A stretch of DNA of 64,000 bases from Thermus parvatiensis (GCF_001535545.1 NZ_CP014141.1:868001-932000), one strand, 5' to 3'; shown: positions 46,687 through 56,173, counted from the first letter of the stretch. The notes: generated by a model not told the origin, from the letters alone. A program made the numbers and translations.

Positions 46687-48008
46687 ATGGAGGCCTGGAT
46701 CAGGGAGGCGAAGGCGCTCCTTGCCGAGCTCGTGGCCGTGCCCTCGGTGAGCGCCGAGGGGAGGGCCCTTCGGGAAGGGGCGGAAAAGGTGGCCGGGGTG
46801 CTGGAGGGCCTGGGGCTTCGCGCCGAGCTCCACGAGGGCTACGGCCCCCCGTGGTCTATGCCGAGGGGGGAGAAGGGGAGAGGACCCTTCTCTTCTACAA
46901 CCACTACGACGTCCAGCCCCCGGACCCCCTGGAGCTTTGGGAGACGGACCCCTTCGTCCTCGCCGAGCGGGAAGGGGCCTGGTACGGCCGGGGTGCCCAC
47001 GACGACAAGGGGGAGCTCGTGGCCCGCGTGGTGGCCCTTAAGCTCTTCCGGGAGAAGCATGGCTTCCTGCCCCGGGTGAAGTTCGTGGTGGAAGGGGAGG
47101 AGGAGGTGGGAAGCCCCCACCTCGAGGCCTACGTGGCGGACAAGCGGGACCTTTTGAAGGCCGAGGCCATCCTCTGGGAGGCGGGAGGCGTGGACGCCAA
47201 GGGCAGGCCCTACCTCTACGCCGGGCTCAAGGGCATCGTGGCCCTGGAGCTAAGGGTCCGGACGGCCGCCTTTGACCTCCACTCCTCCTACGGGGCGGTG
47301 GTGGAAAACCCCATCTACCGCTTAAGCCGCGCCCTGGCCTCCCTTCGGGACGAGGAGGGGCGGGTCTTGATCCCGGGCTTCTACGCCAAGGTGCGCCCCC
47401 TCACCCCCTTGGAGATGGAGGTCTTGGCCGAGATCCCGGACGAGTCGGAGGCGCTTCGGGAGGCCTTTGGCGTAAGGGACTTCCTGGGCGGGGCGAGGAA
47501 CTTGGACTTCAACCAGCGACTTTACGCCGAGCCCTGCGTCAACTTCAACGGCTTCCACGCGGGGTACGGGGGCCCGGGGTCCAAGACCGTCCTCCCCGCG
47601 GAGGCCCGGGCCAAGCTGGACTTCCGCCTCGTCCCCGACCAGGACCCCGAGGAGGTGCCGGAGCTCCTTCGGCGCCACCTCGAGGCCCAGGGCTTCCACG
47701 ACGTGAAAGTGGTGGTCCTGGAAAAGGGGGAAAAGCCTGCCCGCTCCGACCTCGCCCACCCCTTCGTGGGCCTGGCCAGGCGGGCCTTGGAGGAGGCCTT
47801 TGGCCAGAAGGCCGTTCTTTACCCCAACATGGCGGGCTCGGGGCCCATGCACCCCTTCCTCCACCACCTCAAAGCCCCGGCGGTGGGCCTCGGGGTGGGC
47901 TACCCGGGAAGCCGGGTCCATAGCCCCAACGAGCACATCCGCATCCAGGACTTTGCGCGGGGCACCCTGGCCATCCTGCGCCTGTTGGAGCTTTTCTTTG
48001 GCGTCTAG
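46687..48008 (+). CDS. M20-family metallopeptidase/dipeptidase (one frameshift)
   Basis: One C added to the run 46845-46850 joins the N-terminal 55 residues to the main frame and gives 440 residues. The di-zinc site shows FYNHYDVQPPDP, YGRGAHDDKGELVARV, VEGEEEVGSPHLEAYV (catalytic Glu-Glu) and the late His in NEHIRI. A dimerisation domain lies between. Similar enzymes hydrolyse dipeptides or deacylate amino acids in the cytosol; the exact substrate is unknown. Confidence 0.88.
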
Positions 48009-48014
48009 CCTCGA

Positions 48015-48020
48015 TATCCT
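48015..48020 (+). promoter_or_regulatory. -10 element of leaderless ureohydrolase gene
   Basis: TATCCT ends 9 nt before ATG 48030; no Shine-Dalgarno sequence is present. Confidence 0.45.
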
Positions 48021-48029
48021 CTAGGGGCG

Positions 48030-48911
48030 ATGCGGCTCGTCTTCGGCGAAAGGGACACCCCTTACGAGGCGGCGCGGGTCGTCGTCCTGCCCGTGCCCTA
48101 CGACCTCTCCCTCTCCTTCCTCCCGGGGGCCCGGAGGGGCCCCGAGGCCATCCTCCTGGCAAGCCGGGAGCTTGAGCCTTTCCTTTTGGAGCTCGGCGCC
48201 TCCCCCGAGGAAGTGGGGATCCACGCCGCCGAGCCGGTGCCCTGGGTGGCGGGGATGGCCGAGGAAAGCCACCGCCTCATCCACGAGGAGGCCTTAAAGC
48301 ACCTTCGGCAGGGAAAGTGGGTGGTGGCCCTCGGAGGGGACCACTCCATCACCTATCCCCTGGTTCAGGCCCACCGGGAGGCCCTGGGGGCGTTTTCCCT
48401 CCTCCACATAGACGCCCACGCCGACCTCTACCCGGAGTGGCAGGGCTCGGTCTACTCCCACGCAAGCCCCTTCTACCGCCTCCTCAAGGAGGGGTTTCCC
48501 CTGGTCCAGGTGGGGATTAGGGCCATGGACCGAGACTCCCTGCGCTTGGCCCGAAAAAAGGGCGTGGCCCTCTTTCCCGCCCACCGGATCCACCGGGAGG
48601 GGCTTCCCTTGGAGGAAATCCTTGAGGCCCTGGGGAAGCGGGTCTACATCAGCCTGGACTTTGACGCCCTGGACCCCTCCCTCATGCCCAGCGTGGGCAC
48701 ACCCCTGCCCGGAGGGCTTTCCTACCGCCAGGTGGTGGACCTCCTCGAGGCCGTCTTCCGCGAGAAGGAGGTGGTGGGGATGGACTTCGTGGAGCTCTCC
48801 CCGAACGGCCAGTTCCACGCCGAGATGACCGCGGCCCAGCTCGTCTACCACGCCATCGGCCTGAAAGGGCTTCAGGCGGGCTGGCTTTCCCGGGAGGTGG
48901 ACCACATTTAG
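48030..48911 (+). CDS. Ureohydrolase (agmatinase/aminopropylagmatinase-like)
   Basis: A 293-residue arginase/agmatinase-fold protein with all Mn ligands: ALGGDHSITYPL, HIDAHADLYPEW, and SLDFDALDPSLMPSVGTPLPGGLSYRQV. T. thermophilus makes polyamines through N1-aminopropylagmatine, hydrolysed by a SpeB homologue, so this is a good candidate for that enzyme releasing urea and spermidine. The alternative is plain agmatinase or another guanidino-hydrolase; the substrate loop does not settle it. Confidence 0.88.
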   Translation: MRLVFGERDTPYEAARVVVLPVPYDLSLSFLPGARRGPEAILLASRELEPFLLELGASPEEVGIHAAEPVPWVAGMAEESHRLIHEEALKHLRQGKWVVALGGDHSITYPLVQAHREALGAFSLLHIDAHADLYPEWQGSVYSHASPFYRLLKEGFPLVQVGIRAMDRDSLRLARKKGVALFPAHRIHREGLPLEEILEALGKRVYISLDFDALDPSLMPSVGTPLPGGLSYRQVVDLLEAVFREKEVVGMDFVELSPNGQFHAEMTAAQLVYHAIGLKGLQAGWLSREVDHI

Positions 48912-48928
48912 CCCGAGGGGTTTCCCCT

Positions 48929-48934
48929 TAGCCT
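48929..48934 (+). promoter_or_regulatory. -10 element of leaderless secreted-hydrolase gene
   Basis: TAGCCT ends 6 nt before ATG 48941, following a small GGGG-TTT-CCCC hairpin after the ureohydrolase stop. Confidence 0.4.
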
Positions 48935-48940
48935 GGGGGC

Positions 48941-49824
48941 ATGCGCCTCGGGCTTTGGCTTTCCTTCCTCCTCCTCCCGGCCCTGGCCCAGGTCCTCACC
49001 CTCCCTGACCTTCGGGCGCGGACCTACGGGGAGGGCGGCTTTCGCGTGGTGCGGGTCCTCGAGGAGAGGCCGGCCTTCACCCGGGTCCAGTTCTCCCACC
49101 TTTCGGACGGCCTCCGGGTCCACGGGTTCGCCAACCTGCCCAAAGGAAGGGGCCCCTTCCCCGTGGTGGTGGTCCTTCACGGCTACGTGGAGCCGAGCCG
49201 CTACCGCCTCCTCGCCTACACCACCCCCTACGCCGACTTCCTGGCGGAAAGGGGCTACCTCGTCCTCCACCCGAACTTTCGGGGCCACCCCCTTCCGAAG
49301 GCGCCCCGGCCCAAGGCCTCCGCCACGTTTACGCCGTGGACGTGCTGAACCTCCTCGCCGAGGTGCGCCGGGGAGCCTTCCCCCAGGCGGACCCCGCCCG
49401 CATCGCCCTCTTCGGCCACTCCATGGGGGGCGGCGTCGCCCAGATCGTGAGCCTGGTGGACCCCGGCCTTAAGGGCGCGGTCCTCTACGGGAGCATGAGC
49501 GGGGACGAAAGACGCAACCTGGAGCGCATCCGCTACTGGTCCGGGGGAAGCCGGGGACAGGAGCTTTTCGCCCTTTCCCCGGAGGTCCTCCGCCAGGCCT
49601 CGGCTTGGACCTACCTTGAAGAGCTTTCCGTGCCCTTGAGCGTCCACCACGGGCTTCAAGACGCCCAGGTGCCCCCGGAGTGGTCCTGGGAGCTCTGCCG
49701 TAGGCTCAAGGCCCTGAAAAAGCCTGTGGAGTGCTTCAGCTACCCCGGGGGGCACCTCTTCCGGGGGGAGGTGGACCGGGTCTTCCGGGAGCGGGTGTTG
49801 GCCTTCCTGGGCCGGGTGCTATAG
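48941..49824 (+). CDS. Secreted alpha/beta hydrolase, S9-like (one frameshift)
   Basis: One C added to 49288-49292 gives 294 residues. A signal peptide (MRLGLWLSFLLLPALAQ) is followed by an alpha/beta-hydrolase fold: VVVLHGYVEPSRY (oxyanion), ADFLAERGYLVLHPNFRGH, nucleophile elbow IALFGHSMGGGVAQ, catalytic Asp in HHGLQDAQVPPEWS and His in YPGGHLF. This arrangement resembles prolyl-oligopeptidase-type or dienelactone-type hydrolases. It probably cleaves peptides or esters outside the inner membrane. Confidence 0.82.
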
Positions 49825-49833
49825 GTTTTGGCC

Positions 49834-49968
49834 GTGCGGGCGTTTTTGGAGCACCTTTCCGCCCTATTCTTCGCCCTGGCCTTCGGCGCCCTGGTCTTCG
49901 GGGTTCTCGCCCGGCTTCTCGGCGCCGGGCGCTCCTGGCTTTTCTTCCTCCTCGCCCTCCAGACTTGA
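49834..49968 (+). pseudogene. Small membrane protein gene interrupted by the IS element
   Basis: GTG 49834 lies 8 nt after TATAGG (49820-49825) and reads VRAFLEHLSALFFALAFGAL, then VFGVLARLLGAGRSWLFFLLALQT and a TGA that belongs to the IS end. Removing the IS and one 9-bp duplication restores the frame to LLALLLFSLGLFWGVK and a TAG at 51149-51151, a 54-residue protein with two membrane helices. The insertion replaces the last 12 residues, so the truncated product may still be made. Confidence 0.6.
49951..49959. repeat. Target-site duplication, left copy
   Basis: CTCGCCCTC directly left of the IS inverted repeat; the identical 9-mer lies at 51104-51112 directly right of it. Confidence 0.9.
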
Positions 49969-51103
49969 CCTATATGCGGCTCCTGGAGTAAAGAGGGGGC
50001 ATGACCCTGCGCGAAGCCCTGTCCCAGATCCCCGACCCCCGGGCCCGCAACCGGCAGTACCCCCTTTGGGGCCTCCTGGCCCTCATCCTGGTGGCTTTTC
50101 TTTCCCGCGTGGACTCCCTGAGGGGCGTGGAACGCTTCGCCCGCGCCAACCCCCACCTCTTGCCCCACCTGGGCCTGCGCAAGGCCCCAGGCCACACCGC
50201 CATCACCCTTCTCCTTCACCGCCTGGATCCTGAAAAGCTCCAAGCGGCCCTCCTCCAGGTCTTCCCCGAAGCCGACCTTGGGGAAGTCCTGGTGGTAGAC
50301 GGGAAGCACCTGCGGGGAAGCGGCAAGGGGAAAAGCGCCCAGGTGAAGCTGGTGGAGGTCCTGGCCCTGCACCTCCATACCACCCTGGCCCAGGCCCGGG
50401 CGGAGGGGAGGGAGGACCAAGCCCTTTTGGAGCTCCTGGACCGCCTGGGGGCGGAGGGGCTCAAGGGGAAGGTGGTGGTGGGGGACGCGGGGTACCTGTA
50501 CCCGGAGTTAGCGGGGAAGGTGGTGCAAAAAGGGGGGCGTACCTCTTTGTCCTGAAGGCTAACCAGGGGGAACTTTTGGAGTGGGCCTTGGAGGTGTTCA
50601 AGGGCATGGAGGAGAGGCGGCTTCCTGGCGAGACCGAGGCGGTGTGGAATCTGGTGCGGGATGGGGAGGTGTGGACCTACCGGGTTTGGGCTTCCCCCTA
50701 CCTGCCGGAAGAGGTGCGGGCCTTTCCCGGGTGCCGGCAGGTGGTGCGGATGGAGCGGGAGGTGAGGCACAAGGGGACGGGGGAGGTGCGGCGGACGGTG
50801 AGCTACGCCCTCACCAGCTTGGGGCCGGAGGTGGCGGAGGCGAGGCGGCTTGGGGAGCTTCTCCTTTACCGGTGGGAGGTAGAGAACCGGTCCTTTTGGG
50901 TACGGGACGTTCTCCTCCACGAGGATGCCTGCCAGGTGCGGGGGGTGGGGGCACAGGTCTTGGCGGCCCTCCGGGCCTTTCTGGTCTCCATGCTTCACCG
51001 CCAAGGGGTCAGGGAGAAGAAGGCGGCCTTGGAGGCCTTCTCCTTCAACCCCCTCTCCGCCCTGCGCTTCCTGAGGCTCTATGCGGTATAGCGGTCAAGT
51101 CTG
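49960..51103 (+). mobile_element. ISAs1-type insertion sequence, complete (1144 bp)
   Basis: Terminal inverted repeats CAGACTTGACC (49960-49970) and GGTCAAGTCTG (51093-51103) are perfect over 11 bp and continue imperfectly. They are bounded by a 9-bp target duplication CTCGCCCTC. The single gene inside is a DDE transposase of the ISAs1 group. The element sits in the end of a small membrane-protein gene. Confidence 0.92.
50001..51091 (+). CDS. ISAs1-family DDE transposase (one frameshift)
   Basis: One G added to 50532-50537 gives 363 residues, normal for the family. The N-terminal DUF4372-like part reads LREALSQIPDPRARNRQYPLWGLLALILVAFLSRVDSLRGVERFAR, and the DDE core shows VLVVDGKHLRGS (first Asp), VVVGDAGYL (second Asp) and LYRWEVENRSFWVRDVLLHEDACQVR (Glu/late part). 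ISAs1 elements do not normally use programmed frameshifting, so the break looks like a base-call error; otherwise this copy is inactive. Confidence 0.88.
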
Positions 51104-51112
51104 CTCGCCCTC
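51104..51112. repeat. Target-site duplication, right copy
   Basis: CTCGCCCTC, identical to 49951-49959. Confidence 0.9.
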
Positions 51113-51143
51113 CTCCTCTTTTCCCTCGGGCTCTTTTGGGGTG

Positions 51144-51149
51144 TAAAAT
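51144..51149 (+). promoter_or_regulatory. -10 element of the 300-aa protein gene
   Basis: TAAAAT ends 8 nt before GTG 51158, making it leaderless. It overlaps the original stop of the interrupted small gene, so the IS inserted only about 40 bp upstream of this promoter. Confidence 0.5.
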
Positions 51150-51157
51150 AGCCCCCC

Positions 51158-52060
51158 GTGGCCAAGCGCGTGGTTTCCGTCTCCTTGGGCAGCAGCCGCC
51201 GGGACGCCGCGGCCGAGGTGGAGCTTTTGGGGGAGCGGGTCCTCTTGGAGAGGCGGGGGACGGACGGGGATTTCCAAAGGGCCCTCTGCCTCATCCAGGA
51301 GCTGGACGGCAAGGTGGACGCCATCGGCCTGGGCGGGATTGACCTTTACCTCTTCGCCGGAGGGCGGCGGTACGCCATCCGGGACGCCCTGAGGCTCAAG
51401 GAGGCGGCCAAGAAGACCCCCGTGGTGGACGGCTCCGGCCTCAAGTACACCTTGGAGAGGCGGGCGGTGCGGGAGCTCGCCTCCCTTATAGACTGGAGGA
51501 AAACCAAGGTCCTCCTGCCCTCGGCCGTGGACCGGTTCGGCCTCGCCGAGGCCTTGGACGAGGCGGGGGCGAGGGTGCTCTACGGGGACTTCATCTTTGC
51601 CCTGGGTCTGCCCATCCCCCTCTACAGCCTCTCCTTCCTGCAGAAGCTCGCCTTCCTCCTCCTTCCCCTCTTCACCCGCCTGCCCTTTTCCGTCCTCTAC
51701 CCCACGGGGAAGAAGCAGGAGGAAGTACGGGAGGACTGGCGCGCCCGCTACTACGCCTGGGCCGACGTGGTGGCCGGGGACTGGCACTACATCCGGCGGT
51801 ACATGCCCAAGGACATGCGGGGCAAGACGGTCATCACCAACACCACCACGGAGGAGGACGTGGCCTTCCTCCGGGAGCGAGGGGTGAGGCGCCTTGTCAC
51901 CACCACCCCGAGGCTTGGCGGCCGGAGCTTTGGGACCAACGTGATGGAGGCCATGCTGGTCGCCCTCGCGGGGCGGGAGCTCGGGGAGGCGGACTACCTC
52001 CGCTATATTGACCAAATAGGGCTGAAGCCCCAGGTGTTGGAACTGGAGGGACAAGCATGA
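51158..52060 (+). CDS. Conserved protein often labelled quinate 5-dehydrogenase
   Basis: A 300-residue protein (AKRVVSVSLGSSRRDAAAEVELLGERVLLERRGTDGDF). It belongs to a family shared by Deinococcus-Thermus and Firmicutes and usually named quinate 5-dehydrogenase, but no shikimate-dehydrogenase signature is evident to me. Notable are GLGGIDLYLFAGGRRYAIRDALRL, RFGLAEALDEAGARVLYGDFIFALGLP, a hydrophobic patch LAFLLLPLFTRLPFSVLYP, and TNTTTEEDVAFLRERGVRRLVTTTPRLGGRSFGTNVMEA. Enzymatic function is uncertain. It overlaps efp by 4 nt. Confidence 0.7.
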   Translation: MAKRVVSVSLGSSRRDAAAEVELLGERVLLERRGTDGDFQRALCLIQELDGKVDAIGLGGIDLYLFAGGRRYAIRDALRLKEAAKKTPVVDGSGLKYTLERRAVRELASLIDWRKTKVLLPSAVDRFGLAEALDEAGARVLYGDFIFALGLPIPLYSLSFLQKLAFLLLPLFTRLPFSVLYPTGKKQEEVREDWRARYYAWADVVAGDWHYIRRYMPKDMRGKTVITNTTTEEDVAFLRERGVRRLVTTTPRLGGRSFGTNVMEAMLVALAGRELGEADYLRYIDQIGLKPQVLELEGQA

Positions 52061-52611
52061 TCAGCGTGACGGATCTGCGACCCGGAACCAAGGTGAAGAT
52101 GGACGGCGGCCTTTGGGAGTGCGTGGAGTACCAGCACCAGAAGCTGGGCCGCGGCGGCGCCAAGGTGGTGGCCAAGTTCAAGAACCTGGAGACGGGGGCC
52201 ACGGTGGAGCGCACCTTCAACTCCGGGGAGAAGCTGGAGGACATTTACGTGGAGACCCGGGAGCTCCAGTACCTCTACCCGGAGGGGGAGGAGATGGTCT
52301 TCATGGACCTGGAGACCTACGAGCAGTTCGCCGTGCCCCGCTCCCGGGTGGTGGGGGCCGAGTTCCTGAAGGAAGGGATGACCGTCCTTGGGGACATGTA
52401 CGAGGGCAGGCCCCTCAAGGTGACCCCGCCGACCGTGGTGGAGCTCAAGGTGGTGGACACGCCCCCGGGCGTGCGGGGGGACACGGTCTCCGGGGGGTCC
52501 AAGCCCGCCACCCTGGAGACGGGGGCCGTGGTCCAGGTGCCCCTGTTCGTGGAACCCGGAGAGGTCATCAAGGTGGACACCCGGACCGGCGAGTACGTGG
52601 GCCGGGCCTAG
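52057..52611 (+). CDS. efp: Translation elongation factor P
   Basis: The 184 residues match T. thermophilus EF-P: KOW-like domain I (SVTDLRPGTKVKMDGGLWECVEYQHQKLGRGGAKVVAKFKNL) and two OB domains. The tip residue in KLGRGGAK is arginine, the position that some bacteria rhamnosylate and others replace with a modified lysine. EF-P relieves ribosome stalling at polyproline. Its start overlaps the preceding gene (ATGA), so the two are coupled. Confidence 0.98.
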   Translation: MISVTDLRPGTKVKMDGGLWECVEYQHQKLGRGGAKVVAKFKNLETGATVERTFNSGEKLEDIYVETRELQYLYPEGEEMVFMDLETYEQFAVPRSRVVGAEFLKEGMTVLGDMYEGRPLKVTPPTVVELKVVDTPPGVRGDTVSGGSKPATLETGAVVQVPLFVEPGEVIKVDTRTGEYVGRA

Positions 52612-52672
52612 GCCGCCTGGGGGGCCGCTCCCTCTACGGGATTTTGACGCGGTGCAGAAATCCGTAAGGGGT

Positions 52673-52692
52673 GTATGGGGTAAGCTTTACCC
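52673..52692 (+). promoter_or_regulatory. accB promoter with palindrome shared with the Fe-S oxidoreductase
   Basis: GTATGGGGTAAGCTTTACCC contains the dyad GGGTAA-GCT-TTACCC (52678-52692), overlapping a -10-like TAAGCT (52681-52686). Seventeen of twenty bases match the site at 56825-56844. ATG 52706 follows with GAGGTG as binding site. Confidence 0.55.
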
Positions 52693-52705
52693 GCGAGGTG
52701 CACCG

Positions 52706-53202
52706 ATGACGCCGAAGGAGCTGAAGCAAATCCTGCAAGCCTTGGTGGAGCACGGGGTGAACGAGCTCACCCTGGAGACCCCGGACTACAAGCTCACCGT
52801 GCGGCGGGGCGGGGAGGTGCAGGTGGTGAGCGTCCCCCAGGTCCAGGCCCCCGTGCTTGTGCCCCCCCGGAGGTGCCGGCCCCGACCCCGCCCGCGCCGG
52901 CGGCCCCGGCGGCGGAGCCCCAGCCCCAGGCCAAGGCGGAGCCCCAGGACGGCTGCCCGGGGTGCGTGGAGGTCCGGGCCCCCATCGTGGGCACCTTCTA
53001 CCGGGCCCCGGCCCCGGACGCTCCTCCCTACGTGAAGGAGGGGGACCGGGTGGAGAAGGGGCAGGTCCTCTGCATCATTGAGGCCATGAAGCTCATGAAC
53101 GAGATTGAGTCCGAGGTCTCGGGGATCGTCAAGAAGATCCTGGTGGAGAACGGGGAGCCGGTGGAGTACGGCCAGCCCCTCTTCCTTATCCAGCCGGTAT
53201 GA
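52706..53202 (+). CDS. accB: Acetyl-CoA carboxylase biotin carboxyl carrier protein (one frameshift)
   Basis: One C added to 52862-52868 gives 165 residues. The N-terminal domain ([40 protein letters not shown]) leads to an Ala/Pro linker and the biotinyl domain, [57 protein letters not shown], with the biotinylated Lys in EAMKLM. It carries CO2 during malonyl-CoA synthesis. The stop overlaps the accC start (ATGA). Breaks in the proline linker are easy to miscall because of long C runs. Confidence 0.94.
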
Positions 53203-54536
53203 AGAAGGTCCTGATCGCCAACCGGGGCGAGATCGCCTTAAGGATTATCCGGGCGGCCCGGGAGCTCGGGATCAAGACGGTGGTGGCCCACTCCACCGCC
53301 GACGAGAAGAGCCTTCCCGTCCTCCTCGCCGACGAGGCCATCTGCATCGGGCCGCCCCCCTCGGGGCAGAGCTACCTCAACATCCCCAACATCCTCTCGG
53401 CGGCCATCGTCACCGGGGCCGACGCCATCCATCCGGGCTACGGCTTCCTGGCGGAGAACGCCACCTTCGCCGAGATGTGCCGGGAGCACGGGATCACCTT
53501 CATCGGCCCCACCCCGGAGAACATGAAGGCCCTGGGGGACAAGGCCACGGCGAGGAAGGTGGCCCGGGAGGCGGGGGTGCCCACGGTGCCGGGCACGGAC
53601 GAGCTGAGCAGCGTGGAGGAGGCCAAGCGGGCGGCCCAGGAGATCGGCTACCCCGTGATCCTCAAGGCGAGCGCGGGAGGCGGGGGCCGGGGCATGCGCG
53701 TGGTCCACACGGAGGAGGAGCTGGAGCGGGCGGTGCTCCAGGCCCAGGAGGAGGCTCGGGCCGCCTTCGGGAACCCCGCCGTCTACCTGGAGAAGTACAT
53801 TGAGGAGCCCAAGCACATTGAGATCCAGGTCCTGGGGGACGGGGAACGGGTGGTCCACCTTTGGGAGCGGGACTGCTCCATCCAGCGCCGCCACCAGAAG
53901 CTTTTGGAGGAGGCCCCGAGCCTCCTTCCCGAGGAGACCCGCCGGGCCATCGCCGAGGCGGCGCGGCGCCTCGCCGAGCACGTGGGCTACGTGTCGGCGG
54001 GCACGATGGAGTTCCTGGTGGACAAGGAGGGGAACTTTTACTTCATTGAGATGAACACCCGCATCCAGGTGGAGCACCCCGTTACCGAGATGATCACGGG
54101 GATTGACCTGGTCCAGGCCCAGTTCCGCATCGCCCAAGGGGAGAAGCTCTGGCTCAAGCAGGAGGAGATCCAGGTCCGGGGGCATGCCATAGAGGTCCGG
54201 GTGAACGCCGAGGACCCGGAGAAGGGCTTCAGGCCCTCCATCGGCAAGGTGGAAACCCTCCTCTTCCCCGGGGGGCCCGGGGTGCGGGTGGACAGCCACC
54301 TCTACACCGGCTACCAGATCCCGCCCCACTACGACAGCCTCATCGCCAAGATCATCGTCTGGGCCCCCACCCGGGAGGAGGCCATAAGGCGCATGGAAAG
54401 GGCCCTCTCCGAGACGGTGATTGAGGGGCCGGGCCTCAAGACCACCATCCCCTTCCACCAGAAGGTCCTCCAGAACGCCTTCTTCCGCAGGGGGGCCGTG
54501 TACACCAACTTCGTGGCCCGGCGGATGGAGATGTAG
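53199..54536 (+). CDS. accC: Biotin carboxylase subunit of acetyl-CoA carboxylase
   Basis: A 445-residue ATP-grasp enzyme: [44 protein letters not shown], the glycine-rich [64 protein letters not shown] and [13 protein letters not shown]. It carboxylates biotin on AccB using bicarbonate and ATP, the first step of fatty-acid synthesis. The accA/accD carboxyltransferase genes are not in the window. Confidence 0.97.
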   Translation: MKKVLIANRGEIALRIIRAARELGIKTVVAHSTADEKSLPVLLADEAICIGPPPSGQSYLNIPNILSAAIVTGADAIHPGYGFLAENATFAEMCREHGITFIGPTPENMKALGDKATARKVAREAGVPTVPGTDELSSVEEAKRAAQEIGYPVILKASAGGGGRGMRVVHTEEELERAVLQAQEEARAAFGNPAVYLEKYIEEPKHIEIQVLGDGERVVHLWERDCSIQRRHQKLLEEAPSLLPEETRRAIAEAARRLAEHVGYVSAGTMEFLVDKEGNFYFIEMNTRIQVEHPVTEMITGIDLVQAQFRIAQGEKLWLKQEEIQVRGHAIEVRVNAEDPEKGFRPSIGKVETLLFPGGPGVRVDSHLYTGYQIPPHYDSLIAKIIVWAPTREEAIRRMERALSETVIEGPGLKTTIPFHQKVLQNAFFRRGAVYTNFVARRMEM

Positions 54537-54539
54537 ACT
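54534..54539 (+). promoter_or_regulatory. -10 element for the Asp23 gene
   Basis: TAGACT begins with the accC stop TAG and ends 7 nt before GTG 54547, allowing leaderless expression of asp23-nusB-folD apart from accBC. Confidence 0.5.
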
Positions 54540-54546
54540 GAGGCCT

Positions 54547-54885
54547 GTGCGGGTGGACTACGAGATCAGCGAGCAGGCCCTCGAGGCCGTGGTCCTTTGT
54601 GCCCTAAAGGGGATAGAGGGGGTTAGGGCCCTCGAGGCCGTCCCCCGTTCCCTGGCGGACGTCTTCCGCCGGGGGCGGCCCGTGCGGCTGGAGTCTACCC
54701 CGGAGGGCCTTGTGGTGGACCTGCTGCTGGCCGTGCCCTACGGGGTGGCCATCCCGGAGCTTGCCGCCCGGGTGCAGCAGGAGGTGGACGAGGCCCTCTT
54801 CCTGGCCACGGGGAGGCGGGCGCGGGCGGTGAACGTCACCGTGGGCCAGGTGGTGCCGGAGGAGGACCATGCGCAGGCGGGCTAG
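54547..54885 (+). CDS. Asp23/Gls24 family (DUF322) protein
   Basis: GTG 54547 gives 112 residues with the Asp23 pattern YEISEQALEAVVLCALKGIEGVRALEAV, LESTPEGLVVDLLLAVPYGVAIPELAARVQQEVDEAL and VNVTVGQVV. The family is found beside accBC and nusB in many Gram-positive and Thermus genomes. Staphylococcal Asp23 is membrane-associated and linked to envelope stress; here the role is unknown. It overlaps nusB by 17 nt. Confidence 0.88.
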   Translation: MRVDYEISEQALEAVVLCALKGIEGVRALEAVPRSLADVFRRGRPVRLESTPEGLVVDLLLAVPYGVAIPELAARVQQEVDEALFLATGRRARAVNVTVGQVVPEEDHAQAG

Positions 54886-55324
54886 GGAGCTGGCCATGCG
54901 GGCCCTCTTCGCCCACACCGTGGGGGGGATGGGGCTGGAGGAGGCCTTCCAGCACGCCCTGGAGGAGATGGGCGGGGAGGAGGAGGGGTACGCCGAGCCC
55001 CTGGACCAGGAGGGGGTGGCCTTCGCCCGGCGCCTCCTCTCGGGGTACAAGGCCCACCAGGAGGAGGTGGACCGGGTCCTCGAGGAGACGGTGGAGGGCT
55101 GGGACTTCCGCCAGATGGCCAAGACAGACCTGGCCGTGTTGCGCCTGGCTGTCTACGAGATGCTCTACGAACCCACCCCCTTTGAGCCTTTGATCGAGGT
55201 GGCGGTGAAGATCGCCAACCGTTACGGCGGCGAGCACTCGGGGAGCTTCGTCAACGGGGTCCTTGCCCGGGTCTACCGCCGGGTGGCGGCCGGGGAGCTG
55301 AAGACGGTGGCCAAGGAGGCTTAG
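54869..55324 (+). CDS. nusB: Transcription antitermination factor NusB
   Basis: A 151-residue all-helical protein: RRRARELAMRALFAHTVGG (arginine-rich N-terminus binding boxA RNA), VEGWDFRQMAKTDLAVLRLAVYEMLYEPTPFEPLIEVAVKIANRYGGEHSGSFVNGVLARVYR. It works with NusE/S10 in rRNA antitermination. The folD GTG starts at the base after its stop codon. Confidence 0.96.
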   Translation: MRRRARELAMRALFAHTVGGMGLEEAFQHALEEMGGEEEGYAEPLDQEGVAFARRLLSGYKAHQEEVDRVLEETVEGWDFRQMAKTDLAVLRLAVYEMLYEPTPFEPLIEVAVKIANRYGGEHSGSFVNGVLARVYRRVAAGELKTVAKEA

Positions 55325-56173
55325 GTGGCGGCCCAGGTGCTTTCGGGACACGAGGCGGCGGAGGCGGTCTACGAGGAGATCCGCGCCCGGCTACGCGGCC
55401 TTTCCTTCACGCCTTCCCTGCGGGTGATCCGGCTCGGGGAGGACCCGGCCTCGGTGGCCTACGTGCGGCTTAAGGACAAGCGGGCGAAGGCTTTGGGGTA
55501 CCGAAGCCAGGTGGAGGTCTACCCGGAGGACCTCCCCGAGGAGGCCCTTCTGGAAAGGATCGCCGCCCTCAACGCCGACGAGGAGGTGGACGGGATCCTG
55601 GTCCAGCTTCCCCTTCCGCCGCACATCCGCACCCAGCGGGTCCTCGAGGCCATCCACCCCTTGAAGGACGTGGACGGTTTCCACCCCCTGAACGTGGGGC
55701 GGCTTTGGAGCGGGGGAAAGGGGCTTTTCCCCTGCACCCCCCTAGGGGTGGTCCGTCTCCTCAAGCACTACGGGGTGGACCTTAGGGGCAAGGAGGTGGT
55801 GGTGGTGGGGCGGTCCAACATCGTGGGAAAGCCCCTGGCGGGGCTTCTTCTGCGGGAGGACGCCACCGTGACCTTGGCCCACTCCAAGACCCAGGACCTG
55901 CCCGAGGTCACCCGGAGGGCCCAGGTCCTGGTGGTGGCCGTGGGCCGGCCCCACCTGGTGCGGAAGGCGTGGGTTCGGGAGGGGGCCATCGTGGTGGACG
56001 TGGGCGTGAACCGCGTGGAGGGGAGGCTTCTCGGCGACGTGCACCCCGAGGTGGCTGAGGTGGCCTCCGCCCTCACCCCCGTGCCGGGCGGGGTGGGGCC
56101 CATGACCGTGGCCATGCTCATGAGGAACACCCTCGAGGCCGCCCTTTTGAGGCGCCATGGAGTTTCTGGCTAA
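55325..56173 (+). CDS. folD: FolD bifunctional dehydrogenase/cyclohydrolase
   Basis: The 282 residues show the FolD signatures RLGEDPASVAYVRLKDKRAKALG (catalytic Lys), VDGILVQLPLPPHI, PLKDVDGFHPLNVG, and PCTPLGVVRLLKHYGVDLRGKEVVVVGRSNIVGKPLAGLLL (NADP site). VTPVPGGVGPMT is seen as ALTPVPGGVGPMTVAMLM. It interconverts methylene-, methenyl- and formyl-tetrahydrofolate in the cytosol. GTG start. It overlaps the PAP2-like gene by 17 nt. Confidence 0.97.
   Translation: MAAQVLSGHEAAEAVYEEIRARLRGLSFTPSLRVIRLGEDPASVAYVRLKDKRAKALGYRSQVEVYPEDLPEEALLERIAALNADEEVDGILVQLPLPPHIRTQRVLEAIHPLKDVDGFHPLNVGRLWSGGKGLFPCTPLGVVRLLKHYGVDLRGKEVVVVGRSNIVGKPLAGLLLREDATVTLAHSKTQDLPEVTRRAQVLVVAVGRPHLVRKAWVREGAIVVDVGVNRVEGRLLGDVHPEVAEVASALTPVPGGVGPMTVAMLMRNTLEAALLRRHGVSG

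Noticed and set aside
50532..50537. Programmed frameshift in the IS transposase
   Set aside because: The ISAs1 group normally encodes one uninterrupted transposase, and the break has the same signature as the other shortfalls in non-mobile genes.
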